Positions 5,548 to 8,994 of a DNA stretch of 8,994 nt are shown piece after piece. The stretch covers positions 1 through 8,994 of the forward strand of contig CAZEES010000032.1 in the NCBI GenBank assembly GCA_964511265.1, read 5' to 3'. The DNA comes from Nitrosopelagicus sp964511265 (GTDB lineage Archaea; Thermoproteota; Nitrososphaeria; Nitrososphaerales; Nitrosopumilaceae). The first letter of the stretch is position 1; the number at the start of each line of letters is the position of its first letter. The notes beneath the pieces are model-generated. The model saw only the letters and a list, made by a program, of their open reading frames with translations, ran no database searches and was not told the DNA's origin. The position numbers and the translations under genes were made by a program.

Positions 5548-6597
5548 TTAAGGATTGATTACTGCGCGTCCCAAAATTTTTCTATTTTTTAGATCATCAA
5601 GTGCATGAGTTGCTTCATCCAGCGTATAATGTTTTGAAACAATTGGGTTGATAACATCTTTTTTGGCTAGATCAATTAATTCAACCATATCATTATAATT
5701 TCCAGTGTAAGCGCCTTGAATTGTTATTGCTTTTAGTGGAACAGATACCAAAGGTAATTCTATTGAGCCTCCAAACAGACCAACAAGAATAATATTTCCA
5801 CGTTTTCTAATTACAGATAAATCAAGTTTGACAGTTGGAGGTGCGTTAACAAAGTCAACTATGCTATCAACACCCTTTTCATTACAGATAGACATTATTT
5901 TTTGTGCCACGTCGCTTTCTTTTGTGTTAACAACGTGAGTTGCACCTAAGTCTTTTGCAATGTTTAGTTTTTCATCAGTAAGATCTGCACATATAATTTT
6001 ACATTTTGCCATATGGCTTGCAAGTTGTACGCCCATCAAACCTAGACCGCCAGCACCTACAATTAGAATAGATTCAGGATTATTCACTAATGCTTTTTTG
6101 ATTGCAGTGTATGCAGTTAGTCCAGAACATGCGAGTGATGATGCAGAATCAGGATTTAGATCACCAATATTTGCTAGAAATTTATAATCTGGAACAATCA
6201 CTTTTTCTGCATAGCCACCATCTTGAAAGACACCTAATGACTTGGGAGTTTCACATAGATTTGTATCTCCTTTTTCACAAGTAGGACATTTTCCACATCC
6301 AATCCAAGGATAAATTAAAACAGTATCACCAATGTTTACATCTTTTACAGATTCACCAATTTTTTCAACACTTCCAACAACCTCATGACCAGGAGTTACA
6401 GGGAAGGTAACACCTCTATCTGTGACTTTCATGAAGCCATCGCCTGTATCATATCCACCTTCCCAGAGGTGTAAATCACTGTGACAAACTCCAGTAGACA
6501 GTACTTTGACTAAGACTTGGGTGCCAACAGGATCAGAGATTTCAATCTGATTTAATTCAAGAGGTTTATCAGGCTCAATGATCTGTGCTGCTTTCAC
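5548..6597 (-). CDS. Zinc-dependent alcohol dehydrogenase, MDR family, NAD-type
   Basis: A medium-chain dehydrogenase/reductase of 349 residues, close to the length of archaeal (Sulfolobus-type) ADHs. Catalytic zinc ligands are Cys38 (GVCHSD), His71-Glu72 (PGHE) and Cys157. The structural zinc site is Cys101, 104, 107 and 115. The Rossmann fold has GAGGLG at 181-186 and Asp205 at the end of the second strand, which favours NAD over NADP. It would oxidise an alcohol or reduce an aldehyde, but the substrate cannot be read from sequence. The start is GTG at 6597, since the N-terminus MKAAQI matches the family. It is convergent with tRNA-Tyr, separated only by its T-run, and divergent from scpA. 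A link to carbon fixation through semialdehyde reduction is possible but unsupported here. Confidence 0.93.
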   Translation of the reverse strand: MKAAQIIEPDKPLELNQIEISDPVGTQVLVKVLSTGVCHSDLHLWEGGYDTGDGFMKVTDRGVTFPVTPGHEVVGSVEKIGESVKDVNIGDTVLIYPWIGCGKCPTCEKGDTNLCETPKSLGVFQDGGYAEKVIVPDYKFLANIGDLNPDSASSLACSGLTAYTAIKKALVNNPESILIVGAGGLGLMGVQLASHMAKCKIICADLTDEKLNIAKDLGATHVVNTKESDVAQKIMSICNEKGVDSIVDFVNAPPTVKLDLSVIRKRGNIILVGLFGGSIELPLVSVPLKAITIQGAYTGNYNDMVELIDLAKKDVINPIVSKHYTLDEATHALDDLKNRKILGRAVINP

Positions 6598-6628
6598 AAA
6601 ATGAATTTTTTATTTTATAATATAAGAG
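6598..6628. promoter_or_regulatory. 31-bp divergent promoter spacer between the ADH gene and scpA
   Basis: Only 31 bp separate the GTG of the dehydrogenase from the TTG of scpA. The spacer is almost all A and T. The core ttttataatataag (6613-6626) read leftward gives ttatattataaa, at a suitable distance (about 23 bp) for a leaderless dehydrogenase transcript. Read rightward the same core would start transcription near 6640, inside scpA as called. A weaker T/A stretch at 6603-6612 lies at the correct distance for the TTG. Confidence 0.5.
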
Positions 6629-7357
6629 TTGACTGATGATGGAAAGAAAATAGAGTCAATAGATATTATTCAATTAGAACCTGAAAGATTTGTGAGTCAG
6701 GAAGAAACAAAATCACTTATCTCAAAAGTTCCTATCAATGTATTATTTAATCCAGAAGGAATTCAAAAAAGGGATGTTTGGGAGATAGATCTTATCCAAA
6801 TTTTATCAATGTTATTAAAAATTCTTGAAAAGGCTGACAAGAAAGACCTCAGAGTGGCAGGAATGGCAGCATTATCTTCCTCTTTAATTTACAGGTTAAA
6901 GGTAGAGAGTATTTTTGCATTACAAAAAGCAGCAATGGAGAAAAAACCTCTACGTCAACGAACTGACGTAGATATAGCCATTCTTGATTTTCCATATAGG
7001 CATGAATCAACTTATCCTGTAAGTTTAGATGAGTTACTTGATTTACTTGAAAATCTTATTGGTACAATTGCAAATCCAAGAGAAAGAAAGAGCAACAAAT
7101 TAAGATTTGAGCCAATTGAACCACCAGATTTTAAGAAATATTTCAATAATCTTGAGAATGTTATAGGAGAGTATCAAGAATTGATATTAAGAAAGCTTCA
7201 AGCAAATGGTTCACTTTTACTTGAAAAGATTGTGGAAGAGCTAGATACAAGAGATTCAATCAGATGTTTTTTTGCAATCCTATTTTTAGCAAGAGACGAA
7301 AAAGTGGATATTATGCAAGAAGATGAAGAGATCAGGGTCACTATAATCAAAGAATAA
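6629..7357 (+). CDS. scpA: Segregation and condensation protein A (ScpA, kleisin)
   Basis: ScpA is the kleisin subunit that bridges the heads of SMC and, with ScpB, forms the prokaryotic condensin. The 242-residue protein has the N-terminal helical segment (DVWEIDLIQILSMLLKILEK, then AGMAALSSSLIYRLKVES). A charged central linker follows, and the C-terminal winged helix (LLLEKIVEELDTRDSIRCFF, ending EDEEIRVTI) that contacts the SMC head. The typical bacterial FEGPLDLLL motif is replaced by a divergent form, as is common in archaea. The called start is TTG at 6629. No upstream ATG is available, and GTG at 6692 is an alternative that would remove 21 residues. scpB follows after 63 bp. No smc gene is in the window. 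Confidence 0.87.
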   Translation: MTDDGKKIESIDIIQLEPERFVSQEETKSLISKVPINVLFNPEGIQKRDVWEIDLIQILSMLLKILEKADKKDLRVAGMAALSSSLIYRLKVESIFALQKAAMEKKPLRQRTDVDIAILDFPYRHESTYPVSLDELLDLLENLIGTIANPRERKSNKLRFEPIEPPDFKKYFNNLENVIGEYQELILRKLQANGSLLLEKIVEELDTRDSIRCFFAILFLARDEKVDIMQEDEEIRVTIIKE

Positions 7358-7410
7358 TTTACAATTTGATCAACGATATGAAAAGGATGATTTTAAGTCA
7401 ATTTCAATAT

Positions 7411-7418
7411 GGAGTGAG
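7411..7418 (+). promoter_or_regulatory. Ribosome binding site of scpB
   Basis: GGAGTGAG contains a GGAG core six bases before the ATG at 7421, a good match to the anti-Shine-Dalgarno end of 16S rRNA. It supports this start and suggests scpB is translated from an internal position of a longer scpA-scpB mRNA, unlike the apparently leaderless genes around it. Confidence 0.65.
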
Positions 7419-7420
7419 AT

Positions 7421-7981
7421 ATGGTCAAAGTTGATAATGAAAATGAAGCGACAGCACGAATAGAATCTGCACTATATTCTGCAGGCAGACCACTAAGCAT
7501 AGAAGATCTGATTAGAGCATCAGGAACAGAATCAAGAGTAAAAACACTAAATTTACTTACAAAATTAATTCAGAAAACAAAATCAGCATTCAAGGCAATT
7601 GAGATTACAAATTTACCAGACGGTTCATATGTTTTTCAATTAAAACCAGAATACAGTTCAACTATTGGAAGAAAATATGCATCAAGACCAATGTTAGCAA
7701 GAGCAACACAAAAGACTTTATCGTACATTGCATATGAACAGCCAATCTCCAGTAAACAATTGGTGGAGGTTAGAGGTACAGGCGTTTATTCACATTTGAA
7801 AGAATTGACTCAACTTGATTTCATAGAACATCAGTCTGTTGGAAGATACAAAATTTTTACTACAACTGAAAAATTTAGAAAATATTTTGGGATACAAGGA
7901 GATGATGACACTTTAAGACAAAAACTATTCAAAAAGGTACGTACCAGAAATACCACCCCAAACACGGTTAATTATAATTAA
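7421..7981 (+). CDS. scpB: Segregation and condensation protein B (ScpB)
   Basis: ScpB dimers bind the linker of ScpA and regulate the SMC-kleisin ring. The 186-residue product shows two winged-helix domains. The first includes ATARIESALYSAGRPLS and LIQKTKSAFKAIEI (about residues 8-85). The second includes QKTLSYIAYEQPISSKQLVE and the helix-wing with TGVYSHLKELTQLDFIE (about 95-160). The characteristic LSYIAYEQPIS block corresponds to the LAIIAYxQPIT of the family. Start and spacing are supported by a GGAG site. The C-terminal 25 residues are polar and basic and probably flexible. It forms an operon with scpA. Confidence 0.93.
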   Translation: MVKVDNENEATARIESALYSAGRPLSIEDLIRASGTESRVKTLNLLTKLIQKTKSAFKAIEITNLPDGSYVFQLKPEYSSTIGRKYASRPMLARATQKTLSYIAYEQPISSKQLVEVRGTGVYSHLKELTQLDFIEHQSVGRYKIFTTTEKFRKYFGIQGDDDTLRQKLFKKVRTRNTTPNTVNYN

Positions 7982-8010
7982 CACTCGTAAAAGTTATCAA
8001 ATCTTGCGTT

Positions 8011-8020
8011 TTGTATAAAT
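8011..8020 (+). promoter_or_regulatory. TATA box for the rps8e operon
   Basis: ttgtataaat is centred about 27 bp before 8043. Transcription would begin within a couple of bases of the ATG, which fits a leaderless mRNA, and no Shine-Dalgarno sequence is present before that ATG. The 61-bp gap behind scpB contains nothing else I can identify. Confidence 0.65.
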
Positions 8021-8042
8021 TAGAGTAATTCAAAAACATTCC

Positions 8043-8426
8043 ATGAAGAAATCTGTAGAGAACCTAAAAACAAGCAAGATTACTGGCGGTATAAGACACC
8101 CATTAAAGACAAGACAGAAATTTGAAACAGATAGATATCCAAATGAAGCTGAAGGTGGAGAAGAGCAACAAACAGTAACAAGAAAGACTAGAGGGAATAA
8201 TAGAAAAACTGGTTTGAAGATTGTAAGCTTTGTAAATTTGGTTATGGGAGATTCAAAAGTAAAAAGATCAAGGGTTGTCAAAGTTTTAGAAAATCAAACA
8301 AACAATGATTATCAAAGACGAGGTATTATTACAAAAGGAGCAATTGTCGAAACAGAAGACGGTAAATGTAGAATTGTTTCAAGACCGGGTCAAAGCGGAA
8401 CAGCTAGCGGAATTTTAGTAAAATAG
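8043..8426 (+). CDS. rps8e: 30S ribosomal protein S8e
   Basis: S8e is a small-subunit ribosomal protein restricted to archaea and eukaryotes. The 127 residues match the archaeal short form. Key segments are KITGGIRHPLKTRQKFETDR near the N-terminus, the basic TRKTRGNNRKTGLK, and the C-terminal beta-rich part NNDYQRRGIITKGAIVETE followed by GQSGTASGILVK. The ATG at 8043 lies just after a TATA box at leaderless distance. It reads in the same direction as srp19, which begins 4 bp after its stop, so the two form an operon. Confidence 0.96.
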   Translation: MKKSVENLKTSKITGGIRHPLKTRQKFETDRYPNEAEGGEEQQTVTRKTRGNNRKTGLKIVSFVNLVMGDSKVKRSRVVKVLENQTNNDYQRRGIITKGAIVETEDGKCRIVSRPGQSGTASGILVK

Positions 8427-8430
8427 AGAT

Positions 8431-8733
8431 ATGAAAGATTACGAACACGTCGTAATCTGGCTTGATTATTTTAACAAGACATTACCACGTAACAAAGGAA
8501 GAAGATTAGCAAAAGAAAAATGTGTTTTTGATCCATCACTTAAAGAATTGATTGATGCATCAAATGCAGCAGGATTACAACCCAATGAAACAGAAGAACA
8601 AGTTAGGTTTCCAAAAAGACCATACGTTAGATCAGGATACATTGTTTTACCAAAAACAGAGAAGAAGACGATAATACTTGAGAAAATTTCTCAGAAACTA
8701 GTTTCTAAACGAGCAAAACAATCAAAAAAGTAA
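8431..8733 (+). CDS. srp19: Signal recognition particle protein SRP19
   Basis: SRP19 binds the tips of SRP RNA helices 6 and 8 and prepares the RNA for SRP54 binding. The 100-residue product shows the archaeal SRP19 pattern: HVVIWLDYFN at the start, then KGRRLAKEKCVFDPSLKEL with the conserved Gly-Arg-Arg, and KRPYVRSGYIVLPK in the second half, ending in a Lys/Arg-rich tail. Identity is good though the VIWLDYF segment differs slightly from the common IWPxY. The start is four bases after the rps8e stop, so translation is probably coupled. The SRP54 gene is in the same window on the other strand. SRP RNA is not here. Confidence 0.93.
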   Translation: MKDYEHVVIWLDYFNKTLPRNKGRRLAKEKCVFDPSLKELIDASNAAGLQPNETEEQVRFPKRPYVRSGYIVLPKTEKKTIILEKISQKLVSKRAKQSKK

Positions 8734-8743
8734 CGAAAATAGC

Positions 8744-8802
8744 TACAAACTAAAGTTTTGTTGACAGAACTTTATGAAAACCATCAAGACGTTTAGTTTG
8801 TA
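8744..8802. repeat. 11-bp perfect inverted repeat between srp19 and gar1
   Basis: TACAAACTAAA (8744-8754) is the exact reverse complement of TTTAGTTTGTA (8792-8802), separated by 37 bp. A second short pair, gtttt (8755-8759) with aaaac (8777-8781), lies inside. As RNA this would be an 11-bp stem with a large loop, ending one base before the TTG proposed as gar1 start and including part of the TAA before it. No T-run follows, so it is not a simple terminator. I found no C/D or H/ACA boxes in it. Confidence 0.7.
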
Positions 8803-8803
8803 A

Positions 8804-8994
8804 TTGCAGGAGGTAGGTGAAGTTATGCACTTGGCCAATAGTGGCAGAGTCATTGTAAGACTCAACTCAGAGGTACCAGAAGGTCAAATTCTTTGCGATA
8901 GCAATAGTCAAAAAATTGCCAAAGTCACAGAATTGATTGGACCAATATCAAGTCCCTTTGCGTCCGCCATACCACTAACAAATAACTTGAGAAA
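8804..8994 (+). CDS. gar1: H/ACA RNP protein Gar1 (3' end outside window)
   Basis: Gar1 binds Cbf5 in the H/ACA ribonucleoprotein that guides rRNA pseudouridylation, where it helps substrate turnover. The visible part encodes a small beta-barrel protein. The segment EVGEVMHLANSGRVIVRL matches the family pattern of Gly-x-Val-x-His followed by a Gly and IVR, and later KVTELIGPISSPFASAIPL matches the conserved GPxxxPY region, here with Phe for Tyr. I prefer the TTG at 8804 over the ATG at 8825 because only the longer form contains the GEVMH strand of the family. A TAA immediately before 8804 excludes a longer start. The ATG has a GGAGGT 10 bases upstream, so it remains possible. It follows srp19 by 70 bp and the inverted repeat. 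Confidence 0.88.
   Translation, partial: MQEVGEVMHLANSGRVIVRLNSEVPEGQILCDSNSQKIAKVTELIGPISSPFASAIPLTNNLR

Noticed and set aside
5960..6284. Two rightward frames opposite the alcohol dehydrogenase
   Set aside because: Antisense shadows of a gene with all zinc and NAD motifs intact.
6633..6684. C/D box sRNA-like boxes (ctgatga at 6633, ctga at 6681)
   Set aside because: The first base of the C box is a pyrimidine, no convincing D' and C' boxes lie between, there is no terminal stem, and the segment falls within the called scpA coding sequence.
8030..8281. Leftward open frame opposite rps8e
   Set aside because: Hydrophobic Phe/Val/Leu-rich antisense shadow of the basic S8e protein; no promoter or family support.
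8734..8803. H/ACA guide RNA in the srp19-gar1 gap
   Set aside because: There is a stem, but no ACA box follows it on either strand and no clear kink-turn is present, so only the inverted repeat is reported.

Overview
The window is chromosomal DNA from a low-GC archaeon, most likely a marine ammonia oxidiser of the Nitrosopumilus type (Nitrososphaerota). The archaeal assignment rests on ribosomal proteins S27ae and S8e, SRP19, archaeal SRP54, Pus10, eIF5A with a hypusine site, Gar1 and a tRNA-Tyr with a C1-G72 pair and a bulge-helix-bulge intron. The narrower placement is inference from AT-richness, the ScpA/ScpB pair, short spacers with TATA-like boxes about 25 bp from start codons, and the flavour of the proteins.

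Layout. Positions 1-253 (+) hold the end of a ribosomal-type gene with an Ala/Glu/Pro tail, probably S24e, overlapping rps27ae. Positions 250-5327 (-) hold a leftward series. In transcription order it is an unrecognised 203-residue protein, eIF5A, a Dph6-type diphthamide synthetase, SRP54, Pus10 and an orphan HEXXH protein that overlaps rps27ae tail to tail. At 5417-5539 (+) lies an intron-containing tRNA-Tyr(GTA) with an encoded CCA and a T-run behind it. At 5548-6597 (-) is a zinc MDR alcohol dehydrogenase convergent with the tRNA. A 31-bp divergent spacer separates it from scpA, followed by scpB (6629-7981, +). Positions 8043-8994 (+) carry rps8e, srp19 and a gar1 gene cut by the window edge. 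No stretch over 300 bp lacks a gene, and I saw no insertion sequence, prophage, CRISPR array or defence system.

Function. Most of the window serves translation and its accessory machinery: ribosomal proteins, modification of translation factors (hypusine on eIF5A, diphthamide on EF-2), tRNA and rRNA pseudouridylation (Pus10, Gar1), and membrane targeting (SRP54 and SRP19, on opposite strands). ScpA/ScpB belong to chromosome organisation.

This is mainly a core housekeeping region and I do not see a clear new multi-gene system. The items most worth a second look are the orphan HEXXH protein, the unrecognised protein upstream of eIF5A, an 11-bp perfect inverted repeat just before gar1, a TTG start for gar1 that recovers a conserved motif, and a tRNA-Tyr with C instead of U at position 54 in the same neighbourhood as pus10.
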